DNA of 64,000 bases from Planctomycetota bacterium (GTDB lineage Bacteria; Planctomycetota; UBA1135; UBA2386). Positions 16,297 to 25,140 of the stretch are shown here, in pieces; position 1 is the stretch's first letter, and each line of letters opens with the position of its first letter. The stretch is from positions 3,313,501 through 3,377,500 of the forward strand of contig JADJWQ010000006.1 of the NCBI GenBank assembly GCA_016716265.1, in the 5' to 3' direction. Both the position numbers and the translations under genes were made by a program. The notes beneath the pieces are model-generated. The model saw only the letters and a list, made by a program, of their open reading frames with translations, had not been told where the DNA came from and made no database searches.

Positions 16297-18120
16297 GTGG
16301 CTGACTTCCTGGTCGTCCTCGGAGACTCGCCGACCGCCCACCGCTGGCGCGCCGCGGGCGTGCACATCGCTGCCGCCCTCGGTGCCGGGACACCGTCCGC
16401 AGCCGTCGAGCAGCCCGACCTGGCGGCGTGGACCTGGCGCCGACGCGACGGCAGCCGCGGCGCGGTGGCCGCCGAGCACGGCGGCGACCTGCTGCTCGCG
16501 GCCGGCAGCTGGTTCGGCCCCGACGACCTCCACAGCGGCAGTGAGCCGGCGCTGCTCGCCCGCGTCGCGGCGCGCGGCATCGAGCCGGTCGCACGCGAGC
16601 TCGACGGCTTCTTCACGCTCGTTCACGCCGGCGCCTCCGAGCCAGGCGTGGTCGCGGTCGCGACCGATCCGATCGGCAGCCACCTCGCGCACGTCCGCTA
16701 CGGCGATGGCGCGTGCGCGGTCGCGGCGTCGCCCCTGTGGCTCGCGGCGCTCGGCGAGCCCGCGCTCGATGCGGTCGGCTGCCAGGAGTTCCTCGCGACC
16801 GGCATCCTGTACGAGGACCGCACGCTGTTCCGCGACGTGCGCCGACTCCCACCGGCGGCGGTCGTCTGGCTCGGCGCGGCGGGGCCGCTGCGCAACGCGC
16901 AGACCTGGCAGATCGGCGCGCTCGAGCCAGGGTCGCTCGCGGCGGCCGCCGCGGTCGACGCGTTCGGCGCCGGCATGCGCGACGCGGTGCGGCGCGCGGC
17001 GCGCGGCGCAGAGCGACCGATCTGCGATCTGACCGCCGGCTGGGACTCGCGCCTGCTGGTCGCCTTCCTGCTCGACGCCGGCATCGCGTTCGACACGACC
17101 GTCACCGGCGACGCATCGAGCGCCGACGTCCGACTGTCGCTCCGCATTGCGGACGCATTCGGCCTGCGCCACCACGTGATCGACACCCCCACGCCACCGG
17201 ACCTCGCGCTGCTGGAGGAGGCCCGCGCGCTGTGCGACGGCGAAGTCGACGTGCTCGACTACGCGCGCATCGCGAGCGTGCAGCGCGCGCTTCTGCCGCG
17301 CTTCGGCACGAGCTGGAACGGCTCGTTCGGCGAGGTCGCGCGTGGCTATTGGTGGGAGATCCTCGAGCCGTCGCCCGGAGCGGTGGCGCGCCTCGATGCC
17401 GCGCGGGTCGCGTCGCAGCGCTACGCGAAGGGAGCGATCGCGACGCGCCTGTGGCCGGAATCCGAACGGCTCGACCCGCTACGTCACATGACCGAGGTCG
17501 TCGCGCGCTGCGACGCGGCGATCGACCGCGACGCGCCGCTCGGCTTCCGCCTCGACCACGCGTACCTGCGGATGCGCATGCGCTGCTGGCAGGGCCGCAT
17601 CGCCAGCAGCACCGATCGTCTCCGGGCATGCCTGTCGCCGCTGATCTTCCGCAGCGTGCTGGAGCCGCTCCTGCGCACGCGGCCGGAGGACCGCGCCCGC
17701 AATCGACTCGCCCGCCGCACGCTCGCACGGTTCGCGCCCGAGCTCGCGGCGCTGCCGCTCGAGGCTGGCGGGCCCGCGCTGCCGATGAGTGCTGCCAACG
17801 CGTGGCGGTTCGCACCGGAGCTCATGAACCTGGTCCGCCGCGCCACCCGCAAGCTGCTGCGCGGCCGCGGCAGCCCGGAACCCGCGTTCGCCCGCGACGC
17901 GCGCCTCGCGTTGTGGCGAGACCCGCGCTTCGAGGTCCGCTTCGCACCGCGCGAGCTGGCGCTGGCGCAGCACGTCGTGCCGGCCGAGCTCGAGCGCCTG
18001 GTGATCGCGTCGCGGCAGCCGGACTTCGCCGACGAAGCGCTGTTCGGGCGGCTGCTCGGCATCGAGCTCGCACTGCGCGCCCACTCCCGGGCGACGGCCG
18101 AGCGCGCCGCCGCCCGATAG
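16297..18120 (+). CDS. asparagine-synthetase-like protein without glutaminase Cys
   Basis: 607 aa, GTG start at 16297 (ATGs just upstream are in another frame). The N-terminal ~200 residues keep the Ntn-like fold (ELDGFFTLVHAG, VATDPIGSHLAHVRYGDG, GCQEFLATGILYEDRTLFRDVRRLPP) but the protein begins M-A-D, without the Cys2 needed for glutamine hydrolysis. The synthetase half has a modified PP-loop, LTAGWDSRLLVAFLL, in place of SGGxDS, then VTGDASSADVRLS. Expected chemistry is ATP-dependent adenylation and amide formation, but with ammonia or an amine rather than glutamine. Similar proteins occur in capsule and natural-product loci. The catalytic outcome is uncertain. Confidence 0.82.
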   Translation: MADFLVVLGDSPTAHRWRAAGVHIAAALGAGTPSAAVEQPDLAAWTWRRRDGSRGAVAAEHGGDLLLAAGSWFGPDDLHSGSEPALLARVAARGIEPVARELDGFFTLVHAGASEPGVVAVATDPIGSHLAHVRYGDGACAVAASPLWLAALGEPALDAVGCQEFLATGILYEDRTLFRDVRRLPPAAVVWLGAAGPLRNAQTWQIGALEPGSLAAAAAVDAFGAGMRDAVRRAARGAERPICDLTAGWDSRLLVAFLLDAGIAFDTTVTGDASSADVRLSLRIADAFGLRHHVIDTPTPPDLALLEEARALCDGEVDVLDYARIASVQRALLPRFGTSWNGSFGEVARGYWWEILEPSPGAVARLDAARVASQRYAKGAIATRLWPESERLDPLRHMTEVVARCDAAIDRDAPLGFRLDHAYLRMRMRCWQGRIASSTDRLRACLSPLIFRSVLEPLLRTRPEDRARNRLARRTLARFAPELAALPLEAGGPALPMSAANAWRFAPELMNLVRRATRKLLRGRGSPEPAFARDARLALWRDPRFEVRFAPRELALAQHVVPAELERLVIASRQPDFADEALFGRLLGIELALRAHSRATAERAAAR

Positions 18121-18430
18121 CGCGCGCCGGCACGGGACGTCTCCGCGACAGCGGAGTAACGAGATCGTCGCAACGGCGCAGCACAGGTAACCTGCGGACG
18201 GTGCCACCGGGACTCCGGCGCGATCCTGTCAGGACGCCCGGTCACGGCACCCTTCGCCCCGCGTCTGGTCCGCGCCACGCTCGCGGACGACAATCCGGCC
18301 GGCCTGGCGATCCGCCGCGCCCGCTCCCCGGGGCGCAGCGGATCACGGCATCCCGGACGCCCATCGCGGCACGACGCCTCCGGATCCGGGCCCATCGACC
18401 AAGCTGCCGCGACCGACGAGCCTCTCGATC
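18121..18430. other. intergenic region, one small hairpin
   Basis: 310 bases with no supportable gene. CTCCGC-GACA-GCGGAG at 18141–18156 is a perfect 6-bp stem with a tetraloop just after the asparagine-synthetase-like gene and could be a weak terminator. The last ~75 bases resemble the sequence upstream of the paralogue at 19836. Confidence 0.45.
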
Positions 18431-19495
18431 ATGCGCACCCTCGCTCTCCCGCTCGCTCCCGTACTGCTGCTCGCGGGCGGACTCGCAGCACAGACGCTGG
18501 TCTCGGCCCCCTCCGGCTACCTCAACATCGAGGCGGGCGACAACAACACGATCCCGTGGTGGGCCCAGTCGGGCGTCTACCAGCAGATCCACGACGCCAA
18601 CGACATGGCGATCACCATGAACGGGCAGTTCGGGCTGCTGCAGTCGATCGGCTTCCGCAAGGACGGCCAGATCTCCACGGTGCCGGCGGCGCGCTCGCTC
18701 GACGTCCAGTTCACGTTCGGCGCGACCGCGGTGTCACCGTCGGCTCCGTCGTCGACCTTCGCCACCAACCTCGGCCCGACGCCGCAGATCGCTCTGCCGT
18801 TCACCACGGTCAACCTGCCGTCGCTGCCGCAGACCAGCCTGCCGAATCCGCTCGGCTGGCAGTTCCCGCTCACCAACCCGTTCCCGTACGTGACCCAGAT
18901 GGGCAATCTGTGCTGGGAGCTCCGGTTCTTGAACAACACGTCGACCGCGAGCTCGCCACTCGATGCCGTGTCGCCACGCACCGCCACCCCGTATCCCAAC
19001 GTCGGCCAGGGCTGCGTCGCAACCGGCCTGACCGCGGCCTCGACGATCTCGACGCGCAGCCTGTCGATGACGACCGGCGCGTGGCGCAACGTGCTGTCCA
19101 ATGCGCCTCCGACCACCCAGGCCGTGATGTGGGTCGGCTTCGTGCCCGCACAGATCACGCTGCCCGGCCTGTGCTCGACACTCGAGTTCCTGCCGCTCGC
19201 CAGCGCCCCCGGCGCGACCGACGCATCCGGTCGCTGGGACCTGACACTCACGTTCGGCTCGCTGATCGGCCTGCCCGGCGCCCCGCTCTATGCGCAGTTC
19301 GGCTGGGTCGACGCCAACCTGGCCTACGGCGTCGGTCTGTCGAATGCGTCCCACTTCGAGCTCCCGCGCGCGAGCGCCGGTTCGCTGGTCCGCATCTACA
19401 ATGCTCCGAGCCAGGGCGGCGCGGGCAACGAGAACGCGCAGACCGGCACCGCGAGCTCCAGCCCGTACGGACTCGTGACCTACTTCGGGATCTGA
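18431..19495 (+). CDS. secreted protein, first copy of tandem pair
   Basis: 354 aa. Signal peptide ends L-A-A|Q at about residue 21. No known catalytic domain. The body is rich in Ser, Thr, Asn and Pro with the look of a β-rich exported protein (DVQFTFGATAVSPS, TTVNLPSLPQTSLPNPLGWQFPL). Two Cys (GNLCWEL, GQGCVATG) and GLCSTLEFLP are kept in both copies. The C-terminal ~95 residues (GATDASGRWDLTLTFG, GLPGAPLYAQFGWVD, GLSNASHFELP) fit the shared module. Almost the same protein is encoded at 19836–20897, differing by eye at roughly one residue in seven. Confidence 0.8.
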   Translation: MRTLALPLAPVLLLAGGLAAQTLVSAPSGYLNIEAGDNNTIPWWAQSGVYQQIHDANDMAITMNGQFGLLQSIGFRKDGQISTVPAARSLDVQFTFGATAVSPSAPSSTFATNLGPTPQIALPFTTVNLPSLPQTSLPNPLGWQFPLTNPFPYVTQMGNLCWELRFLNNTSTASSPLDAVSPRTATPYPNVGQGCVATGLTAASTISTRSLSMTTGAWRNVLSNAPPTTQAVMWVGFVPAQITLPGLCSTLEFLPLASAPGATDASGRWDLTLTFGSLIGLPGAPLYAQFGWVDANLAYGVGLSNASHFELPRASAGSLVRIYNAPSQGGAGNENAQTGTASSSPYGLVTYFGI

Positions 19496-19835
19496 GCCGT
19501 CGGGCTCCGACCGTTCGGGCGGTCGCGCGGTACCAAGTTTGTCGCAATCCGGCGCGGCGGCGCATGGAGTCTTCGCAGGACATTGGCGAGAGGACGGTCC
19601 TGACCGGATTGCAGGAGAGTCTCGCCGCGGCCAGTTGGCACCCCCCGGCGGCCCACGTGTCCGCTTGCCAGAGTGCGAATGGCGGTTGACAATTCCGCCG
19701 GCCCAGGCGGTCACCCGTCACGCCCCTGCGAGTGACCCGCCCGACCACCGGACTCCGCACGCTCGTCGCGGCACGGCGCTTCGGAGTTCGTTCCCGTCGT
19801 CCACGCTGCCGCGCTGGCTCTCGGTCTCACCTCTC
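19496..19835. other. intergenic region between the tandem copies
   Basis: 340 bases, no gene supported. GACCG-TTCGGG-CGGTC at 19509–19524 is a small hairpin just after the first copy. TTGACA at 19685–19690 is a perfect -35 hexamer, but no good -10 lies 16–18 bases downstream, so promoter status is uncertain. Confidence 0.4.
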
Positions 19836-20897
19836 ATGCGCAATCTCACGCTGTCACTCGCGCCGGCCCTGCTGCTCGCAAGCGGGCTCGCCGCGCAGAC
19901 GCTGGCCTCGGCTCCCTCGGGCTACGACAACATCGAGGGAGGCACCAACAACACGATCCCGTGGTGGGCCCAGTCGGGCGTCTACCAGCAGGTCCACGAC
20001 GCCAACGACATGGCGATCACGATGAACGGGCAGTTCGCGCTGCTGCAGTCGATCGGCTTCCGCAAGGACGGCCTGGTCTCGACGGTGCCGGCGGCCCGCT
20101 CGATCGACGTCCAGTTCACCTTCGGCGCCACCACGGTGTCGCCGTCGGCCGCGTCGTCGACCTTCGCGACGAACCTCGGCCCGACGCCGCAGGTCGCGCT
20201 GCCGTACACGACGGTCAACCTGCCGTCGCTGCCGCAGACCAGCCTGCCCAATCCGCTCGGCTGGCAGTTCCCGCTCACGAACCCGTTCCCGTACGCGACC
20301 CAGATGGGCAACCTGTGCTGGGAGCTGCGGTTCCTGAACAACACGTCGACCGCGAGCTCCCCGCTCGACGCGGTCTCGACGACCGGCGTGGCGCTCTACC
20401 CGAACGCCGGCCAGGGCTGCGTCGCGACCGGCCTGACGGCGGCCTCGACGATCTCGACGCGCAGCCTGTCGATGACGACCGGCGCGTGGCGCAACGTGCT
20501 GTCCAACGCGCCCGCGTCCACCCCGGCGGTCATGTGGGTCGGCTTCGTGCCTACCCAGATCACCCTGCCAGGGCTGTGCTCGTCGCTCGAGTTCCTGCCG
20601 GTCGCCGACGCCTCCGGCGCGACCGACACCTCGGGCCGCTGGGACCTGACGCTGACGTTCGGCTCGCTGGTCGGCCTGCCCGGCTTCCCGCTGTACGCAC
20701 AGTTCGGCTGGGTCGATCCCGGCCTGACCTACGGCGTGGGCTTGTCGAACGCGTCCCACTTCGAGCTGCCGCGCGCGAGCGCGAACTCGGCCACCCGCAT
20801 CTACAATGCACCGAGTCAAGGCGGCGCCGGGAACGAGACGGCCCTGACGGGCTCGGTCGGCTCGCTCTACAGCCTGGTCACGATCTTCGGCTACTGA
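19836..20897 (+). CDS. secreted protein, second copy of tandem pair
   Basis: 353 aa from ATG 19836. Signal peptide ends L-A-A|Q at about residue 21, as in the first copy. Sequence follows the 18431 gene throughout, with clustered differences in the middle (DAVSTTGVALYPNAG), around VADASGATDTSGRW, and at the extreme C-terminus (GSVGSLYSLVTIFGY), suggesting divergence of exposed loops. The conserved C-terminal module is kept (GLPGFPLYAQFGWVD, GLSNASHFELP). Function unknown. Converges on the transporter gene, with 7 bases of overlap. Confidence 0.8.
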   Translation: MRNLTLSLAPALLLASGLAAQTLASAPSGYDNIEGGTNNTIPWWAQSGVYQQVHDANDMAITMNGQFALLQSIGFRKDGLVSTVPAARSIDVQFTFGATTVSPSAASSTFATNLGPTPQVALPYTTVNLPSLPQTSLPNPLGWQFPLTNPFPYATQMGNLCWELRFLNNTSTASSPLDAVSTTGVALYPNAGQGCVATGLTAASTISTRSLSMTTGAWRNVLSNAPASTPAVMWVGFVPTQITLPGLCSSLEFLPVADASGATDTSGRWDLTLTFGSLVGLPGFPLYAQFGWVDPGLTYGVGLSNASHFELPRASANSATRIYNAPSQGGAGNETALTGSVGSLYSLVTIFGY

Positions 20898-22240
20898 GCC
20901 CGCGCCGGACGTGAAGCGTCGAGCGCAGCGGCGCGCCGGCGCCGGTTCATCGAGCCGAGCAGCCACGCGACGCCGCTCCACGCCGCGCAGACCGGCACGA
21001 GCACCGCGAGCTTCAGCGCGACGGGCCCGACCAGCGCCCGCAGCCCACTCGAGATCCACGCCCAGGCGGCGTCGGTACTGCGGTAGACCGCGGTGTCGAG
21101 GAACTGCTTGGCCTGGTACTTCTCGTCGCGCGACAGGATCGTGAACAGCATCTCGCGCGCGGGTTTCATCGTCGCGAACCGGAACCCCCGCTGCGCGACC
21201 TCGAACACGCCGAACGCGATCACCGACGGAGCGATCGGCAGGACGCCGGCGCCGGCCATCGCCAGCAGGCCGAAACCGGCGAGATTGACGAGCGGCAGCG
21301 TCGCGAGCATCGCGCCGATGCCGACCCAGCGCACCAGCCGGTCGACCAGGAACAGCTGCACGATCAGCGCGAACGAGTTGTACGCGATGTCGATGTCGGC
21401 GAAGAACGCGGCGCGGTCACCGCGGTCAGGTAGCGCGGTCGCGACGAACGCCCGGCTCTCGATGTAGAGGAAGCTCGCCGCGAAGGTCTGTGCGGCGAGG
21501 AACACCCCGATCAGCAGCAGATAGCGCGACCGCGAGAACAGTCGCACGCCGGCGAGCGCCGCGCGCACCCCCGTCTCCGGCACCCAGTCGGCTCGCTCCG
21601 CGGCGTCGGGCTCCAACCGTCGCATCAGCACCGCGGCGATCGCGATCGTCGCGAGGTAGATCCCGGCCGCCACCAGCATCAGGTCCGGCAGCTCGAGCAC
21701 GCCGTCGAGCCGGCGCACGAGCCAGCTTCCGCAGAGCGCGCCGAGCGTGCCGCCGACCGCGATGCGGCCGAATTGGCGACGGGCAGCGTCGTCGCGCCAG
21801 CCGTCGACCATCAGTCCCCAGAACACCATGGTCGCGAACAGCGCGAACACGCTGAGGAACACGTAGAAGGCGTAGCCGACCCCCAGCCGCATGACCCCGC
21901 TCGTGCTCGCGTGGAGCCGGTGGAAAGCCACGAGGCAGACGATCCCGGCGCCGTAGACCACGGGGACGAACACCCGCCGTCTGGTATGGGAGACGAGCCA
22001 GCCGAACACCGGTGTCAGTGCGAGCGTCGCCACCGCGGTCCACGTCCACAGCCACTCGTAGTGCGGCCCCTCTTCGATGCCGAACACCTCGCGCAACGGA
22101 CGCAGCAGGTAGTAGGCGCACAGCACGCAGAAGAACATCGCCGCCGACAGCAGCATCGGCGCGAGCTCGCCGCTCGGCTCGCGCTGGGCCGTGGATCGGG
22201 CAGGTCGGTTCATCGCCGGGTCGGCTCGGTCTGCATCCAT
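20891..22240 (-). CDS. NTP/NDP-exchange (TLC-type) transporter-like membrane protein
   Basis: 449 aa from ATG 22240 (ATG 22213 is also in frame). About twelve hydrophobic helices. The first helix carries CAYYLLRPLREVFGIEEG, the hallmark of the Npt/TLC nucleotide transporter-like group found in free-living bacteria. Later landmarks are FWGLMVDGWRDDAARRQFGRIAVGGTLGALCGSWL and the loop FATMKPAREMLFTILSRDEKYQAKQFLDTAVYR, the family's 'KPaRE.LFT.v.rE.KYkaK..iD.vvyR' signature. Parasite members exchange ATP for ADP; the substrate in free-living bacteria is not established. Inner membrane. It lies 38 bases downstream of the kinase gene on the same strand. Confidence 0.88.
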   Translation of the reverse strand: MDADRADPAMNRPARSTAQREPSGELAPMLLSAAMFFCVLCAYYLLRPLREVFGIEEGPHYEWLWTWTAVATLALTPVFGWLVSHTRRRVFVPVVYGAGIVCLVAFHRLHASTSGVMRLGVGYAFYVFLSVFALFATMVFWGLMVDGWRDDAARRQFGRIAVGGTLGALCGSWLVRRLDGVLELPDLMLVAAGIYLATIAIAAVLMRRLEPDAAERADWVPETGVRAALAGVRLFSRSRYLLLIGVFLAAQTFAASFLYIESRAFVATALPDRGDRAAFFADIDIAYNSFALIVQLFLVDRLVRWVGIGAMLATLPLVNLAGFGLLAMAGAGVLPIAPSVIAFGVFEVAQRGFRFATMKPAREMLFTILSRDEKYQAKQFLDTAVYRSTDAAWAWISSGLRALVGPVALKLAVLVPVCAAWSGVAWLLGSMNRRRRAAALDASRPARAQ

Positions 22241-22278
22241 ACGCGTCGGCGGACAGCGGTGCGAGCCGGGTCGCAGGA

Positions 22279-25032
22279 TCAGCGTCCGACCATGGCGCGC
22301 GCCTCGACGCGCAGGCTGGCCCACAACGCGACCGCTCCGCCACCGAGCAGCAGGGACGCGGCGAACAACGTCGCCGGGCCGAGCCAGTGGTCGAGGTCGG
22401 TTCGCAAGGGGAACGCGGTGAGGACGCGGAACGCGAACAACGCCACCATCAGCGCGAGCAGACCGGCGCGCACCGCGATCGCGACGGTCAGTGCGGACAC
22501 CCCCGCGAGCAGCGCGACCTGCGCGAAGCGGACGTCCGGCAGCATCAGCGACCAGCCGAGAGTCAGCAGCGAGCCCATCGCGATCGCCGCGGCACGACGG
22601 CTGCGCAGCAGGTCGCGCAGCAGCACCAGGCCGAGCACCAGAGCGAGTCCGAAGTCGGCGTAGTAGGCGACGATCTCGAGCATGGCACCGACCGCCTGGG
22701 CCGGGCCAGCGAGCACCTCGAGGGTCCGCGCGCGCACCATCAGCGGCAGCACCGCGCCGTCGCCGAACGTCGCCGGCACGAGTCGTACCGCGTAGATCGC
22801 GAGCGCGCCGAAGGCACCGAGCGCGAGACCGGCGAGCGTGCTGTAGCCGACCGCGGGATCGAGGACCCGCCCGCGCAGCAGACGCGCCCAGGCGATCAAG
22901 GTCTCGGGCCAGACGCGCCGCACGTGTGCTTCGAGCGCGAGATAGAAGGCCGCGTACTGCACACCGACCAGCAGCCCGCGCGCCATCCCGTTCAGCCACA
23001 GCCGACCCGCTGCGCCGAGGTCGCTCGAGTGGTTGCCGGTCAAGAGCGTCACGGCAAGCACGACGAACGCCATGACGAGGCCGAGCCGCAGCGCGCCCTT
23101 GGCGTCGGCTCGCCGGGCGCGGAGCGCGCGCGATGCGAGCACGACCGCGACGACCAGCATCAACGCCCGGAGCACCTGCAGGGGTCCGCCGGGGCCGGTC
23201 GCCGCGCGCACCGGCTGCTCGGCCGCGAGCTCGCCGAACGCGCGGTCGAACACCCTCAACCACACGACGTGCCCGGCCCGGAAGCCGGCCTCGAGCTGGA
23301 TGCCGTTCGCAGCTCGGAACGCGCACTGCGCGTCGCAGCTCGCCGACGGCACGAGCGACGGCTCGGTCTCGGCGAAGTCGGCGGCGGCGAGGCCGGCGAC
23401 GGCGAACATCCGAGCGATCGACACGTCGCGCGGCGGCGCGCGGCGGCGATCGACGACTTCGGCACGCGCGCGATCGACGCCAGCAGCAGCGTCGGCACCC
23501 GGCAGCACCGGCCCGAGGTCGTCGCCGTCGCGTGCGGCTGCGAGCTCCGGCGGTACGACGTCCAGCGCGACCAGGCGACCCAGCGGATCGAACCGCGCGC
23601 GGACCATACCCGGATCGCGCAGCGGTGGATCGGACCAGGTCACGACCCCCGACAGATGGTCGGCGACGAGCGGCTCGGCCACGACGCGGTCGCCGAAGCG
23701 CGGCCGCCGCTGTGGTGCGGTGCGATACCAGAAGTCGAACGCGGCCGGCCGGGCGTCGGCGTCCGCGAGCCGGTCGAAAGCGTCGGCCTCGTCGCGGCTG
23801 CGCTCGACCAGCGCGCGCAGGTAGTCGGAGTCGACGTCGAAGCCGTACGCCCGGTCGGCCTCGCTCGGCACGACGTCGAGCTCGGCGAGCTGGCGCCGCG
23901 CGAGGCTCGCGAGGACCTCGGCCGACTCCGGCAGCGGCACGCGGGCGACGAGCTTCACGCGATCCTCGAGCAGCACGGTCCCCGCGAAGCTCGCCGCCAG
24001 CAGCAGCGCGAGCAGCGCGATCCGCCACGTGCAGCGGCGGTCGTCGGGCGCCGCCGCGGCGATCACGTCAGCCGATGGCGTCTTGCCCGACCGCAGTGCC
24101 TCCGCGAGCAGGTCGTGGCCACTGAGGCGGGACAGGACGGCGAGTGCGGAGCGCGGGCGCTGCGCGGGATCCCGCTCGAGCAGGTCGAGGATCAGGGTCT
24201 CGAGCTCCGGCTCGAGGTCCGGCACGAGCCTGCTCGGCGGCGACACCGGGCGGCGGTGCTCCTGCAGCAGCTCGTCGAAGGTCTCGGCGCGGATCAGTCG
24301 CTGGCCGGTGAACAGCTCGTAGAGCAGCGCGCCGAGCGACCACAGGTCCGACGCGACCGATGGCGCGGCGCCCGAGAACAGCTCGGGCGCCATGTAGGCC
24401 GGCGTCCCGGACGTGCGGTCGGCGTATGCGGCCTCGTGTGCGAGCCCGGCGATCCCGAAGTCCGTGATCCGCACGTCGCCGCGCCCATCGAGCATCACAT
24501 TGGCGGGTTTGAGATCGCGATGCAGGACGCCCTGCTCGTGCGCTGCGTGCAATCCGGCCGCCAGCTGGCGGGCGATGTCGCGGCACTTCGCGGGCGTCGG
24601 CCGTCCGATGCGCCGCATCAGCGAGTCGAGTGACTCGCCGTCGACGAGTTCCATCGACAGGAAGGTCTGCTCACCGATCTGGCCGAGGTCGTGCACGCGG
24701 CAGACGTTCGGATGCGTGACGCGCCGCGCGAGCCGCACCTCGTTGCGCAGGAGCTCGACACCGGGCCCCGCTGACGCACGGAACGGACCGCCGAGGAACT
24801 TCAGCGCGACGAGCTGCCCGAGCGCCTCGTCGCGCGCCTTCCAGACCTCACCCATCCCGCCCGCACCGAGCTTCTCGATCAGTCGGTAGCGGCTGCCACA
24901 GCGCTCGCCGGGGATCAGCGGGCAGAGCTCCTCGCCCACGCCGGCGCCCGCCTCGAGCGGCGACGCGGAGCGGGACGTCCGGTCGACGCGGGTCGGAGCG
25001 TGCAGGCGGTCGGAATCGGGCGCGTCGGGCAT
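22279..25032 (-). CDS. Ser/Thr protein kinase with polytopic membrane C-terminus
   Basis: 917 aa from ATG 25032. Hanks-type kinase domain at ~49–320: Gly loop LGAGGMGEVW, Lys78 in VALKF, HRDLKPANV (Asp173), DFG at 191–193, TSGTPAYMAPELF. One helix follows (WRIALLALLLAASFAGTVLL, ~358–377), then a ~270-residue region probably outside the membrane, then about eight helices (from LQVLRALMLVVAVVLASRAL to the C-terminus). Cytoplasmic kinase, external sensor-like segment and multi-span tail suggest a membrane receptor kinase. Divergent from the zinc-ribbon gene (108-base gap). A TATCCT element 7 bases before the ATG implies a leaderless message. Confidence 0.9.
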   Translation of the reverse strand: MPDAPDSDRLHAPTRVDRTSRSASPLEAGAGVGEELCPLIPGERCGSRYRLIEKLGAGGMGEVWKARDEALGQLVALKFLGGPFRASAGPGVELLRNEVRLARRVTHPNVCRVHDLGQIGEQTFLSMELVDGESLDSLMRRIGRPTPAKCRDIARQLAAGLHAAHEQGVLHRDLKPANVMLDGRGDVRITDFGIAGLAHEAAYADRTSGTPAYMAPELFSGAAPSVASDLWSLGALLYELFTGQRLIRAETFDELLQEHRRPVSPPSRLVPDLEPELETLILDLLERDPAQRPRSALAVLSRLSGHDLLAEALRSGKTPSADVIAAAAPDDRRCTWRIALLALLLAASFAGTVLLEDRVKLVARVPLPESAEVLASLARRQLAELDVVPSEADRAYGFDVDSDYLRALVERSRDEADAFDRLADADARPAAFDFWYRTAPQRRPRFGDRVVAEPLVADHLSGVVTWSDPPLRDPGMVRARFDPLGRLVALDVVPPELAAARDGDDLGPVLPGADAAAGVDRARAEVVDRRRAPPRDVSIARMFAVAGLAAADFAETEPSLVPSASCDAQCAFRAANGIQLEAGFRAGHVVWLRVFDRAFGELAAEQPVRAATGPGGPLQVLRALMLVVAVVLASRALRARRADAKGALRLGLVMAFVVLAVTLLTGNHSSDLGAAGRLWLNGMARGLLVGVQYAAFYLALEAHVRRVWPETLIAWARLLRGRVLDPAVGYSTLAGLALGAFGALAIYAVRLVPATFGDGAVLPLMVRARTLEVLAGPAQAVGAMLEIVAYYADFGLALVLGLVLLRDLLRSRRAAAIAMGSLLTLGWSLMLPDVRFAQVALLAGVSALTVAIAVRAGLLALMVALFAFRVLTAFPLRTDLDHWLGPATLFAASLLLGGGAVALWASLRVEARAMVGR

Positions 25033-25039
25033 CGCGGGC

Positions 25040-25045
25040 AGGATA
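25040..25045 (-). promoter_or_regulatory. -10-like TATCCT before the kinase gene
   Basis: Minus-strand TATCCT ends 7 bases before the ATG at 25032, with no Shine-Dalgarno in between. Fits a leaderless start. Confidence 0.5.
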
Positions 25046-25140
25046 CGGCGTCGACCCGGCGGCGATCCGACGCGGGTGGAAACCGCGGCGCATCCGGGCG
25101 AGACTCCGGCTTCCGTCCTCCGATCGCGCAGGAGAGCGCC

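Larger units (their letters stand above)
18431..20897 (+). repeat. tandem gene duplication (two direct copies)
   Basis: Genes 18431–19495 and 19836–20897 are direct copies of similar length, with long identical runs such as TTVNLPSLPQTSLPNPLGW. The similarity appears to extend into the ~70 bases before each ATG (CACGGC...CTGCCGCG...CTCTC). No transposase or flanking repeat is visible, so unequal recombination is the simplest origin. Confidence 0.8.

Noticed and set aside
19685..19690. Consensus TTGACA as a sigma-70 promoter for the second tandem copy
   Set aside because: No acceptable -10 lies 16–18 bases downstream, so I do not call a promoter.
20891..24028. Possible fusion of the nucleotide transporter with a large upstream segment
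   Set aside because: The extra ~600 residues are antiparallel-frame shadow of the kinase gene; the transporter starts cleanly at 22240 or 22213.
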